A stretch of DNA of 64,000 bases. Origin: Warburgia ugandensis. Lineage: Eukaryota > Streptophyta > Magnoliopsida > Canellales > Canellaceae. The notes beneath the pieces were generated by a model. It made no database searches. It was not told the origin of the DNA and was given only the letters and a program-made list of their open reading frames with translations. The stretch is from the NCBI GenBank assembly GCA_035236585.1, contig CP141132.1, positions 55,245,880 through 55,309,879 on the forward strand. The letters run 5' to 3'. Both the position numbers and the translations under genes were made by a program. How positions within the stretch are numbered: position 1 is the first letter of the stretch; each line of letters starts with the position of its first letter. Shown in pieces: positions 24,057 to 36,480 of this stretch.

Positions 24057-25476
24057 GTAGATGGAGAATTAAGAAAGCATGTCTTAATAGTAAGATACAT
24101 GTTTTTTTTTAACATAATCTTATTTTTATGATAAATATTATGTTAATTAAATTGTGCATATCATATGACATGTGATGATGAAAAATGTTTACTTGTGAAT
24201 GATAAAAATTTGTTAATTGAAATACTATATGAATGACATGCTTATAATTGAAGCCTACTAAATGATATTAAAAGATACACATGATCTGTTCTTAAAAATA
24301 TCATAACTGTTATTATGATAAAAAGACATTTATGGTACATGGGTACCATTACATCATATGTGATGTATGAGTTTAGGATTTTAGATTACATCCTTGGTGG
24401 GCGATCACCTACTAAGTGAGGATGTTATGATTATTTTGAGATATACATATATATTATGGATAGGCAAGACGTCTGTATATTATTATTTTACATCCAGGCG
24501 GGGTGGCCTGAGAGTTTTGATTTAGACAGGCATAGGCTTGGGGATGCTATGCTAGAAGAGTTGTAGGGTTTGGTCACCCTCTCTCTGAAATTTATTATAT
24601 GATGGATACCATGCCCAATGAGGGGTTACATGTCGGGTGGGGCAATCATGGGAAGGCCACCACTATGACAGCCATGGTCCTCCCATGCAGACATGGATTT
24701 TGTTATTTCCATAGTTGGTATCAGTGGATTATTATGTAGTTATCGAGCACGCTGTACAGATTTAGACTACAGCATAGTAGTCCTTATATTTGATGCACTA
24801 TGGTGCATATATTATAGCATGATGACATGCATATATGTTGGCATGATGAGATGCCTTTTATGATGTTACTAGCAGCGGCTGGAGTATTATAAACCCCATA
24901 TGGAAGGGGTATGATTTTGAGACCCAGTATAGTCTGGGAATGTAGGTTATAAAATATATTGACTATGTTCATAATTTTGTATGACTTTTAAATATTTTAA
25001 TATGTATCATATAGTCCTATAATTATATACTGGAGGGCATAGTTTCATAAAAGTTTTCGTATGGGGAAGTGAATGGGTAGATATATTATGTAGAGTATGG
25101 TTCATAGAATTGGAGTATGGTATCATATGAAAAATGATAATGATAAATATTTAAAATACTAGTGAATTATATATATCATGTAAAGTGTAATCCCTAAGAT
25201 GTGATTATTATATTCATATGAAGAAGAAGAATTATAAATAGCTAATTTATCAATGACTTGCAGATAATTGAATTATTAATGAAATTATGGAATTATGAAC
25301 TAAGTGGTAAACTTCATCCCATATAAGCATTATGATGAAATTGAATATTTTAATTGATGTAAAATTCTTAATTCATATGTAATTAACATGTTTTCTTAAC
25401 TCTCCCCTACCAAGCATAGCTTGTTGAGATACTGTAAATGTTTTATGTTTACAATATCTCAAATACAAACAGACAG
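24057..25476 (+). other. LTR intron-like module, C 3' copy
   Basis: Begins at GAG|GTAGATGG directly after the GTE copy and ends at a CAG at 25472 or ACAG at 25476, about 1.42 kb. It contains the small palindromes at 24817 and 24840 and the hairpin at 25425-25461. It is the longest of the modules in the window. Confidence 0.5.
25425..25461 (+). repeat. LTR hairpin, C 3' copy
   Basis: TGAGATACTGTAAA and TTTACAATATCTCA, 14 bp arms with one mismatch, 9-base gap. It differs from the C 5' copy at a single arm position. Confidence 0.8.
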
Positions 25477-25842
25477 GAGAAGACATACACAAGCAAGAGG
25501 AGTTCAACAGCCATACTTCTGTGCTCAGGTATATATTTTGTTAAAGTTTTTGTATTGTGTAGTTAGTTATTTGGATTATGATACTTGTGCATTTAATATA
25601 ATGATTATAAGAATTGTGTATATGAACCACTAGATGGATCCTGTTGTTTCATAAAATGTATGTCCATCTTCTATAAAAACTATATTATGTATAGTATGGG
25701 AGTTGAGGTGACATCTGGGTTTTTGGAAAAATGAATTTCAAAGAAAACTATCTTCCACTATTTAAAAATTTTAAAATTAGAGACATGCCACCCTTTTGAA
25801 AATAAACATGAAATTTTTTTGGGGAAAACCCGGGGTGTCACA

Positions 25843-26600
25843 TTGAAAACATAGGATCTTATATGGAAAAATATAGAAGATGGAGATTTTAAAAGCATCT
25901 AGGTTGCCTCATAGAGAGCTCTAAGTTTTACATCTTCACCCAGACATAATGATGAGTGCAATGATGGTAATCTACAAGGGTTCCTGGAGTTGTAATCTAA
26001 GGTGGGTCATGATACTAAAGTGCCTCTAATAGTATCTCATCAATCTCAAGATTAGGAATCTCTAGGAAAGGTTATAATGTCTGGCCATTGACTTTTTCAA
26101 TTTCTCCATCCTTTCCAATCTTGATGGCCCCATGAGGATAGGTAGTGCATACTATATAAGGTCCGGTCCATCTAGATATGAGTTTTCCTAGGAAGAGATG
26201 CCATTTAGAGTTTTACAATAATTACCTAATTGGGATAGTACTTGAATAAGTATAGGTCATTCCAAGTAAAATATCTAACCTTAGTCAAAAGTCTCTTTTT
26301 ATGTTGTTTGGTCCAATGATTAAGCATTTGTCCTATAACAAGATAATTAATAATATCACCGTACTAAGGCAATTGGGAAATATGCAATAACTATTCATAT
26401 GGTAAGGATTCAGTTATTGGCATATGATTGCTAATATGCTTCACCACTGGTCTAGATAAGTGATCTGCTACAACAGTTTCAGAACCTTTCTTATCCCAAA
26501 TTTCTGCGTCAAACTCCTATAGCAATAGTATCCAATGGATCAACCTAGGTTTTGCATCCTTTTTAAAAAGTATGTGTTAAGTGTTTAATTTTAGCCAAAA
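25843..26600 (-). mobile_element. Fossil Athila-clade Ty3/gypsy pol fragment, minus strand
   Basis: Read on the minus strand from right to left: the RNase H end typical of Athila (FDAEIWDKKGSETVVADHLS), then NYLVIGQ, the linker before the integrase zinc finger. After a gap comes an integrase C-terminal part (ISRWTGPYIVCTTYPHGAIK followed by KVNGQ). SRW(S/T)GP...PHGA...KVNGQ is the Athila/Tat signature, distinct from the chromoviruses elsewhere in the window. The integrase core between the two parts is missing. Broken and old, with no LTR pair that I can assign to it. Confidence 0.8.
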
Positions 26601-28281
26601 TGCATTAATATTTAGCATTTAATTAGATCATCTAACTGATCAATTTTTTAATTTTAGCTTAATTATTAATTTTAACTCCAATTAATCATCCACCTATTGA
26701 TTTATAAAATTTATCAATCATATGATCATTATGAGCTAATCAAATGATTAAAGTGTGATCAAGATGAATCTAATTCAGTTTTGTATGGTGCAGATCAACT
26801 AGATTGGGCAATACATTGCTCAGATTGAGCTGATTAGTGTCAAATCATCTTCACCTTACAAGCGCAATACAAAGTAAGATGAGATGGTTGCTAATTAAGA
26901 AAGGAGAACCTATAAAATAATGCACAAAAAAGGAAAAAGAAAGAAAGAGGAATCATACTTAGAAGTGAAATCAAAGGAGAAGGAAAGAACAAAAATTAAG
27001 AGTGAAGAACCGAATAGGAAGGTGGAGATAGTTTAATAGAGGAAGAAGGTAGGGAAGACATATACACTCATCATTGTAGGAGAACTGAAGCAAAGGAAGG
27101 ACTGCACAAGGGGACCTACAAGTTCTCAACCATATCTGCCTCTCTATCTCGCTCTTCTGCTATTCTCTTCTTCTTCTTCCTGCACCCACCTCTTCTTCTC
27201 TGCTTCTCTTTATCTCTCTCCCTTTCTCGATTATCTTCTCCACAGGAGAGACCGAACCCATCTCCATTGTCCCCAGTTTTCTCTTTAAATCCTTATTCTC
27301 AATCTCCTCTCTATTCACTATTTCTATTCCTCACTCTCAGCCTCCTTTGTCTTCTCTTCACTATTGAAATCATTCAAATTCTCCAAAAAATTTCACCAAT
27401 TCTTCTCCTTTTTACTTACTAACATTGTTACGAAGAAAATCCAACTTGGGTTTTGCCAAAATCCCACCTCTATCCCAGTTTTCTCCCTTCCCTATAGCCA
27501 TCTTCTTCCTCCCATCGGGTTCCTCTTCATTTCTGCCCATAGAGATCCTATTTGAATTCCATTTCTATCCCCATTTCAATTCTAACTATATTCTTATTTT
27601 GTCCTTTTCCCTATTTTCATTATTCTTATTCTAGTTTTGTCCTATTTGGGTTCTGTTCTATTCTCAGATTAATCCAAGAATTAAGTAGCCAAACCCTATT
27701 TGATTTAAGCTTAACCAAATCAACAGTTTAGCTTTAACAAATAGGAAAACTTTATTTTCTAATCTTTCTTTCATCAGAATTCAAATCAATTCTTAGAACT
27801 TATTTTTAGGACAACTCTTAGCTTATCATTTAGCTCTAATCTTCAATCTAAAATCCAAAAATTTGATCTAAGCCATCCAAAAGCCAAAATCTTTCCTTAT
27901 TCCAGATCATCAATGTTTTGGGGAATCTATTTAATCCAGCCATTGGATTATAAATCAAAAGTGTCAGTGAGAGATTGATTAAGGTTAATCAACTTTGACA
28001 ATATCATATTTGAAATTATTTGTCCTAATCAAGCTAGGGAAGTGAATTTTATTTTTTATTTAGTTATTTTTTTTATCTTTTTGAATTTTGATTGGTGTAA
28101 TTTTTGATTAGTTGAATAGATTTGAGTTTACAGTTCATTGTTATTTAATTTCTATTATTTATTTTAATTTTTGGTTAATTAAATTCCAAAATTTTAAATC
28201 GAGTCCCCATGCGATCAGCCCATACTTGTATTAGTTGTACTACAATAGCCCATGCACTTACAGAAAACACACAACAATGTG
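26573..28281 (+). mobile_element. LTR-like block next to the Athila fragment
   Basis: Starts near TGTGTTAAGTG and contains a long CT-rich leader (27130-27380). It ends with CATGCGATCAGCCCATACTT, TACTACAATAGCCC and CATGCACTTAC, which resembles the end of Athila-type LTRs as I remember them. No target duplication and no primer site were found, so the borders and orientation are uncertain. Open frames at 27364-27634 are low-complexity and not credible genes. Confidence 0.4.
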
Positions 28282-29804
28282 CTTTAGAAATCATGCTGAA
28301 AATAAAAGTAATGGGAAACACTTCTTTTTTTTTAACAACGTAAAGATAAAATTTAGAATTAATGATAAATGATGAAATCCTAGACTAGAAATAAAAGATA
28401 CATGAGACTACAATCCTAAGAGCAAGATATGCATTTTTATTACTTGTAGGTAATTTTGTAGACTAGGATGCTTAAGAAAAGGAGACTAGGATGTTTAAGA
28501 AAAGGATGCTAAAATGCAAGCTAGAAATGGAAAAGAATTGAAAATGAAAACAACAAAAGAAAAGGAGTAAAACTCATCTCAATAATTCTCAAATTTCTCT
28601 CTAAAATGGAAGATTAGCCTAGAACTCACTCTCCTAACCTAACAAGCACTATATGAGATCCTCAATAGAGGTGTAAAACATGTCTTCAAAGAGGAAATAA
28701 GACCCCTATTTATAGAGGGTGTGCATGGCATGATTGTAATTAGAGTATCAAGCAAGGGGCAAGGTGAAAGTTGTTAAAAAATTAACGTCTATGCCAGTAT
28801 ACAAGATTATGTATTATGCCTTTATTATACATGATCTTGTACAATTGAGGGCCAGCAATACATGATCGTGTATTTCAAGTGCTGCATGATACATGATCAA
28901 GCAAATAAGATCTATGACTCTTTTTTCACACTTTTGGACAACTTTGAATGTACTTTGAATGTCATTTGAGCTTCTCCTTTTGGAATTCAAGTGGAATGCA
29001 ACTTTGAAATTGAAATTATGATTTTAACCAAATTGAGAAATGAAACTGAAATAATAAAAAAACATGAACAACTTTAGGCAATCATTTAAACAATTTAAAA
29101 CCAAGAAAATTTACAAACTTCTTCACAATTTGAATACTTTTGACATTTCAAAATTTTAGAAATTATTTTGAAAGCTATCAAAACACTTAATGACTATTGT
29201 AAAAACTTAGGATTCTTGGACATACCTTGAGAACTAGAAATTTTTGAAAGTTGGGAAAACCATTGATGATTCTTGAAAGTATTTGAATTTAGGGTTCTTG
29301 AAAAGTATAAGCATTTGGAATAATTTTGGAAATATTTGGAACATTTTGAAAACATTTTAAACTTATGTTTTTGAAATCTTTTAGAAATATAGTTCTAAAA
29401 ACTGTTTTTGAAAGACTTGTAAATAAGCTTTAGAAAACATAAAAACTTAGGGAAACTCTTGCAAACTTTAATGGTTATCATTTCCCAAAATCTTAAAAAA
29501 CTCATCAAAATACCTAAAATTTTGAATGTTGGAATAACTTGAAATGATCTTTGAAAATAAATTGCCTATGTTTCCTTTTGTGAAAATGAGGGAAATTTTC
29601 AGAAAACTTGAAAGCATTAACTTAAATGAGATTTACAAACTTTCTTAGACCTTAGGCAAAAATTGGGTCCTCAAAAATTATTAATTGGTACAATATTTTG
29701 TTTATATAGTTTCCTTTTCTTGAGCAACAAAATGTAGCGATTGAAGGTTAATGACCGAATATAACCCAATTTTGTTGTTTGGGTGATTCTCTATAGCCAC
29801 AAAT
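28282..29804 (-). mobile_element. Left half of a minus-strand Tat/Ogre-like 3' LTR, split by G2
   Basis: Element G2 interrupts this sequence between 29804 and 46196, shown by the CAAAT duplication, so it continues at 46196-47701. A minus-strand TATA box at 28707-28714 lies in a sequence that reads as promoter then leader on that strand. The part from 28900 to 29700 is AT-rich with degenerate TTTGAAA-type repeats, like the other half. No coding sequence. Assignment to the Tat/Ogre-like element rests on the minus-strand LTR start at 47701 and the gag and integrase pieces to its right. Confidence 0.55.
28707..28714 (-). promoter_or_regulatory. TATA box of the minus-strand LTR
   Basis: TATTTATA on the plus strand; on the minus strand it reads CCTCTATAAATAGGGG, a strong plant TATA context. 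Confidence 0.6.
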
Positions 29805-30372
29805 TGTAACACCCCTAATTTGTGTAAGGAGATTGAATAAATAATGAAATTAAAAAATTCCAAGGAAAATTAGGTTGAAATATTAGGGTTATTAAAAATG
29901 CACTTCTCATAGAAGTGGAATCAAGGTTGAAAACCTAGATATTTGATATGTACATGGAAAATAGGCTTGTATAGACTATAAGTTTGTCAAATTCCTAGTT
30001 TGGGAGAAAAATCAATATTTTTCTCAATTTTTAACCTAGAAAGGGAAAAAATATAATTTCAGCTCACAATCAAGGTAAAAGACATGTATAATTGAAAACA
30101 CACTCAACAAACCAATCAAAATAACACTAAGTACATCAAAATTCGAGTTCGTATGAAAATTTAGCATTTTTCTACATTTTTCAACAAACACGGCAAAACG
30201 ATCATTTCACATTAATGTGGGGCAACGGTCTAGAAACATTAATAGTTGGTCAAAACATGACCAGCTAGTAGTGGATACAGAGGTGGAAGTGGGGGAATTC
30301 CTTTTAATATAAAATTCAAAAGAGAAAAGCATAATTATGAGGGAAAAATGATTAAAATTTTTAGAAAATGCC

Positions 30373-30380
30373 TATAAATA
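30373..30380 (+). promoter_or_regulatory. TATA box of the G2 5' LTR
   Basis: TATAAATA in AATGCCTATAAATACATCAG, 568 bases into the LTR. The inverted 3' LTR copy has the same box on the minus strand at 42212-42219. Confidence 0.65.
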
Positions 30381-32550
30381 CATCAGAAAATTTTTGAAAA
30401 ATGTTCATAAAATTTGCCACAAAATTCACCAACTCCTCCTTTGATTCTAGATCCAAATTACCTCTCCTTTCTACTTTCTCCCAATTTTTCTCTCTTTCTT
30501 TTCTTATTTCCAGTTTTACCCCTATGTGGAAAACCTATAGAAATCCATTGATCTAACCCTCATACCAGAAATCCAAATAGTTAGATCAATTTGTAACAAA
30601 CTTATCTACAAAAGCCCTATGCTAATTGCACAATCCATAGGCGATTTCATTTGAAGATCATAAATTATTTTGTCTCCAGCATAGTTCACTTTTCGGTGAG
30701 GATATTCTTAATTTTGGCAAGATCTTCTCTTATGGACACTTCCAAATAGGTTTCCTATCTCTTTATTTTCATTTTGCAATATATTTTCCCTAAAATCGGG
30801 TCACCGGACTGGTTTTTTAGCCAAAATTTTAGAAAAACTAGTACTAGTGATGCAGGACTAGAACACCATCAAAGACACCTAAGATGGAAAATTTGAGCTA
30901 TCCATTGGATTCAGAAGGCCCAATATACTTAAGAACCATGATCACAGTAAGTTTTATTTTTCATCTAGATCCTTAATTTAAAGAAATAAGATCTGATAGT
31001 CCAGAATCAATCTGGATAGTTGAAATTGATGGAAACTTGAAAATTTAATTCCAAACTCAATTTAAATCCAAATCTAGATCAGAAAGAAGCTACAGATTCC
31101 TTGTATTGTGAAGAATATAATGAAATAATGATATTGAGTTTTTTAATTTCATTTATATGAAATAAATTTTAAAGTTAGTTTCAACAATAGTGGATCATGA
31201 TCAAATTGATGTGAAAATGGAAATATGATCCGATGGATGGATCCAAGACATGTCAAAACCTTAAGATCAATTATCATAATAGAATTTTCAAGCCTCTAGA
31301 TTAGTTAAATTGATCAAAACATTTTAGAATAAGATTAGCCATTGAAAATAGCTAAAAACTTAAAAATGAAATTCATCGCTCATTTTAAGTCTGATTTTTT
31401 ATCCAGAAGATTCTATGAATTTATCTTGATGAGGGGAACCTACTAAACCCATAAAAATAATGTTTTAATCACTAAAAATTTCTATTAATTAAAAATATAC
31501 CTACTGACACCTTTAATCAAGTAGATCTGGGGTGATCAGAAGTGAGGATTTGGATCCATTAAGGATATAATGATGATAAATCATCATGGGGATGGTTGGA
31601 TTGGACTGACATGAACTGAATTAAAGTTTAGACCATTGAAAGTAAAATTGATCATGGAAAATTACAACGGATCTGCTTGATTTGGTAGATCAAAAATGAT
31701 CAAACCACATGGACCTATAAAAGTGATGATCTAAGGCTAATATCATGTTACTACAGATGTTGGATCAATCAAAAACATGAAAGATCAAGGGTTGTACTCT
31801 TAATGGAATATTAACCTTAGATCTAAAAGATGGACAAATCAAATGGTTGGATTATAAGCATAAATTGATCATATGCTTAGTTAATGGTCTTTAATAGTAG
31901 ATTTTATTTAATTATGATCCTTGTCAAGTTTCCAATTTCACTATAATTTTCTTTAATTTCTTAGATTAAAATGTTGTTAATATTCTAGTTAATTGTTTTA
32001 TTAACAAATTTAATTCATGTCAAATTTTCAATTCTAGTATGATTGTCTTTAAATTCCTTTGATGAGGTCTAAATGCCTCCTTACATGAGGATTAAATTAA
32101 CCACATTGGGAATGGCATTAACTAGTAAACCTTGACAATTAGAATTAAGAGTTGTCTAGAATTAAGAATGAATAAGTTACCCTATATCCAGTAAAACACT
32201 AACTAGTTGAGAAATAATAATAGAAGCATAAAAGGTTAGCAAATTATCTAACCCTAATAAAAATTGTAGGTAAGATAAGGATGATCTGGTGAGATCCAAG
32301 AGAGATCTTAAATGATCAAAAACAACAAAAGAAAAGAAATACAATGTTGAGTATATTATTGTTGTTTGAAGCTTAAAAGGTTTAAAACCTTGATCATATA
32401 TGATTCAAGGAAAATTAGGGCATCCTTCATAGGATAACCCAAATACATGTAGAAAGAATACTTATATAAAGGAATAACTTTATACGTATGGTTTGACAGA
32501 TGTATGAATCAAGACCATGATGGACAATATGGAGTGAATACCACTTTGAG

Positions 32551-33528
32551 GTAGGTGGATGTACAAGAATGCATTAAAGATTCATGCGTGTGTGTGTATA
32601 TATACATGATCTTCTGTCTGGAATTATAGACCTTCATGATATAAGTATGCTTGTGGTACCTTAGAACAATAATGATCGAAGCAAATGATCCAACCAAGTG
32701 ATCCAACCCCATGATCCATCCAACTGATCCAATCAAACGATGAGAAATTAGTGAGATGTGTAGACTAACCCTAAGAATAGGGTACAGAAAATATTCCAGC
32801 CTTAATTAAATAGACATATCATCTGAAATGTACAAAGTATTTTACATACAAGTGCAGTGGCTTGTGATTTTGTTTTACACAGACCTAGGCATGGGGATGC
32901 TATGCTAGGGAAGTTATGAGGGTTTGGCCACCTGCTTTCTGAAATGTATGATATGATGGATACGATGTCCAAAGAGAGACTAAAAGTCGGGTGGGGCAAT
33001 CATGGGAAGGCTGCCATTGTGATAGCCATGGTCCTCGCCCATGCGGACATGGATTTTATTATTTTCATAGTTGGTATCAGTGGATTATTATACAATTATC
33101 TGGGCTCACTGTAGGAATTTAGACTATGGCATAGTAGTCCTTGATGATTTTACATTATGATGCACATATGATAGGCATAGTAAAATGCCATGGCATGATG
33201 AGATGCCAAGTATGATGAAATACATGAGTTCCTGGAGAGAAAATCCCCATATGAGATTTGGCTGAATTTTGATCTCCTAAGTGGGAGTATAGCTAAGGGA
33301 AGGAACAAATTTTGAGTATTTTTACTATTTTAATGGGTTTACCCTATACTATATAAATGATGTATGTACTTTATGATGAGATGGTCCATGAATGGGTAAA
33401 CATGATAGAATGATGAATGAGATATCATATTCTTGTATTAATGAAGTATTATATTCTTGTATCCCCTGCCAAGCATAGCTTGCGAAGATATTGTAAATGT
33501 TTGAATGTTTACAATATCTCATATACAG
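32551..33528 (+). other. LTR intron-like module, G2 copy
   Basis: Begins at TTTGAG|GTAGGTGG and ends at ATACAG|GGAAGG, 978 bp. The hairpin ends 7 nt before the acceptor-like AG, as in LTR A2 and LTR E. Small palindromes lie at 33174 and 33192. Confidence 0.55.
33484..33521 (+). repeat. LTR hairpin, G2 copy
   Basis: GAAGATATTGTAAA and TTTACAATATCTCA, 14 bp arms with a 10-base gap; the base of the stem is imperfect. Confidence 0.8.
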
Positions 33529-33892
33529 GGAAGGAGACTTAAGGACGTATAACTTGAAGAGCCTAGACGCTACTAGACTGATCAGGGTATCTTCTTTGAA
33601 GATTGTGAAACCAAACTATGTACTTTGTATTTGGACAATGGATTGTAATTGTAATACAGGGGCTGTGTAAAGTGAACTACTGGATGATTCTTGGTATTCA
33701 ATAAAAATTTATTTTGATACAAAAATCTTTATGTGTATTATGTATGTTAAGGTGAGACTTAGGTTGTGTTACAAATTTATTTAAAAGAAAAAAAAAATTT
33801 CTTCATTGTTTGCGAAATTTTTTTACTACTAAGGGCCTTGCCTTTGAAAAATGTATTACAAAATGTGTTACAAAAACCCAGGTCATCATAGT

Positions 33893-33905
33893 TGGTATTA
33901 GAGCC
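33893..33905 (+). other. Primer-binding site of G2
   Basis: TGGTATTAGAGCC two bases after the 5' LTR end, one change from TGGTATCAGAGCC, the initiator-tRNA-Met site of plant gypsy elements. Confidence 0.9.
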
Positions 33906-34014
33906 ATCCATCTAGTCACTTCAGCTCCAATTTGTCCAAAGGAATAATTCAAGTTAGGTTAGAGTAGAATTGGTTATATAGAATACTTATATAGGAAATT
34001 TGGTGTGTGAGCAG

Positions 34015-35090
34015 ATGCCACCTAAAAGGACAACTAGGCAGATGACTCAAAATGTATCTGAGAATGTTATGGAAGGATCATCTAGGAATAATATGGAGGA
34101 GGTGATGACTAAAGTATTAAGGAATTTTCTTCCTCATATTCAACATCCTCAGGCCGTATCAACTCCAATTTAGGGACCAAGTACTCAGGCCCAGGCTCAA
34201 CCTAAAGTAGGACTCAGTTCAGCCATACCAAGACAGGACAATCCAACTCCAATACAAGATCATTCTTCACCTATACCTAGTGGAGTATTGGGAACCCCTC
34301 AATTGACACTAGAAAAAGTAGACAAGATGGTGGAAAGGTTTCAGAAGATGGTCATCAACTACAATGGTAAGGGTGATGTCGAAAAGGTTGAAGAGTGTAT
34401 CTATGAAGTAGAAAAGACCTTTAGTGTGTTAAGGACTCTAGAGGATTTAAAGGTCAAGCTGGCCACTTATATATTGAAGCAAGAAGTGGTCTTATGGTGG
34501 AGATTAGCAAAAAGAAATTTCTTCCCCAAGCCTAAAGAAATTTCATGGGAAAAGTTTAAGGAAGTGTTCAACAACAAATATTTTCTCGTTCATGTGCAAT
34601 CCCGAAAGGAGAAGGAGTTTCTAGATCTACAATAAGGAAATCTCTCAGTCGTGGTTTGCAAGTCATATTTGTGACATTGAAAGGCATACGGTAGATAGTT
34701 TTATGGAAGGGTTAAACCCAGGGCTAAGAACTAAGGTGCTAAGAACCAAACCTACGACCACGACCAAGTGTGTCAAGATGGCCTTTAAATTTGAAGAAGA
34801 CTACAAGAAAAACCAATTCACCAGATTTGGAGGAAGGGACAATTATCATCAAAAACCCTTCAAGAAGGGCAAGAGACTGCCAAACAACTTCAGGCCTTCT
34901 AACCATCAGGGGAATCAAGCTAAACGGATACCATGCCCCAAATGCAGAGTATATCATGTAGGCAATGTGTGTCCCAATCCTATGCCACAACCACTACGAC
35001 CTCTTATCAAATGTTACAATTGTGGTGAGTTAGGGAATCTCTCTCATAATTGCAACAAACCATTAAGGATGCACAATGTGAGAATGTACG
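34015..35090 (+). mobile_element. G2 gag region (fossil)
   Basis: Starts at ATG (MPPKRTTR), the common gag beginning in this lineage. It contains a capsid-like stretch (KVDKMVERFQKM to VFNNKYFLVHVQ) and ends with a basic segment carrying CPKCRVYHVGNVC and a zinc-knuckle-type motif CYNCGELGNLSHNC near 35009-35052. Gag forms the particle and binds the genomic RNA. Part of a broken element. Confidence 0.9.
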
Positions 35091-35600
35091 GCATCATCAA
35101 GGAAGGGTGTTCACCATTACTGACAAAGAGGCTGGTACATTTAATGCAGTTATTAAAGGTACATTGCTAGTATCCAATCACCATGCCAAAGTGTTGTTTG
35201 ATTCTGGATCTACCCATTCTTTCATATCATATGTATTTGCATCTAGTATACAATTGATAGTGAAGAAATTGGGATTCCATCTAGATGTGATGACACCAGT
35301 GGGGAAAACAATTAGATTACAGCAATATCTTCAAAATGTATCTGTTGAAGCATGGGGGAAAAGAATGAATATAGACCTCATTTTACTAAACATGGTAGAT
35401 TTTGACATAATATTGGGTATGGATTGGCTAGCAAAATACTGGGTAATTATGAATTGCCTTAAAAAGAAAATCACTTTTAACATACTAGGAGAAGAAACAC
35501 TAATATTGCATGGAAGACCAAATTACTAGGACAAATCCATCATATCAACTATGAAGGCTGCCAAATATGTATCCAAGAGGTGTTAGGCATTTTTAGGAAC
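35091..35600 (+). mobile_element. G2 protease region (fossil)
   Basis: Retropepsin motif VLFDSGSTHSFIS near 35190-35230, with a second motif DFDIILGMDWL downstream near 35400. In the family this aspartic protease cuts the polyprotein. Part of a broken element. Confidence 0.9.
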
Positions 35601-36480
35601 TGTAGTTGCTTTGGATGTTGAACAATCCAAGATAGAAGAAATCGACATAGTCACGGAATTCCAAGATGTGTTTCCTGAAGAACTCCCAAGTTTACCAGCC
35701 CATAGGGAAATTGAGTTTACCATTGAAGTAATTCCTGATACAACTCCAATTTCTAAAGCACCCTATAGGATGGCCCCACTGAGTTAAGGGAATTGAAGAA
35801 TTACCTGCAGGAATTATTGGACAAAGGGTTTATCCGACCAAGTAGTTCACTATGGGGAGCACCAGTGATATTTGTGAAAAAGAAAAATGGGTCTATGAGG
35901 TTATGTATCGATTATCAGATGTTGAACAATGTGACAATAAAAAATAGATACCCTCTACCCAGTATTGATGATCTCTTTGATCAACTCCAATCTACTAAGG
36001 TCTTTTCCAAAATTGACCTTAGATCAGGATATCATCAATTGCGTATCAAAGGTAAAGATATACCCAAAATCACATTCAGAACCTAGTATGGACATTATGA
36101 ATTTTTAGTGATGTATTTTGGATTGACCAATGCTCCTATCGTATTTATGGACTTGATGAACAGAATTTTCAAGGAATTTTTAGATAATTTTGTAAATGTA
36201 TTCATCGATGATATACTGATTTATTCTACCAGTGTACAGGAACATTTACAGATTATATTAAACATGCTTAGAAGCACAAACTATTTGGAAAATTTAATAA
36301 GAGTGAATTTTGGTTGGAAAATGTCAACTTTGTAGGACATGTAATTTCCCAGAATGGAGTAGAGGTAGACCCAACCAAGGTGGAAGCAATAATGAATTGG
36401 GAATAGCCAAAGATAGTAACGGAAATACGAAGTTTTCTGTGGTTAGCTGGATATTATTGTAGATTTATCCAAGGATTTTC
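35601..36480 (+). mobile_element. G2 reverse transcriptase region (fossil)
   Basis: Contains the approach segment (LPAHREIEFTIEV), then [63 protein letters not shown] and FIDDILIYS. These match G1 closely. Part of a broken element. Confidence 0.92.

Larger units (their letters stand above)
24057..25842 (+). mobile_element. Element C 3' LTR, module and end part
   Basis: From 24055 (GAGGTAGATGG) the sequence follows the LTR A2 pattern after its donor-like border (compare 12489 on). From about 24450 it matches the other LTRs, for example GGGATGCTATGCTAG near 24540. From 24835 to the end GGGGTGTCACA at 25842 it is about 95% identical by eye to the C 5' LTR. It is followed by TTGAA with no matching duplication that can be checked, because the left end of element C is lost. 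Confidence 0.85.
29805..33890 (+). mobile_element. G2 5' LTR (4086 bp)
   Basis: TGTAACACCCC at the start; the end is CATCATA, compared with GTTGTCACA in the 3' LTR. TATA box at 30373, CT-rich leader near 30430-30520, donor-like border at 32551, hairpin at 33484-33521, acceptor-like AG at 33528, and AATAAA near 33699. The distance from TATA box to AATAAA is more than 3.3 kb, so the repeated R region would be very long. No host gene is present. Confidence 0.92.

Noticed and set aside
28790-28910. Three ATACATGATC words, one in a near palindrome, as a regulatory array
   Set aside because: Too few and too irregular, and found upstream of an LTR TATA box only once, so no support for a function.
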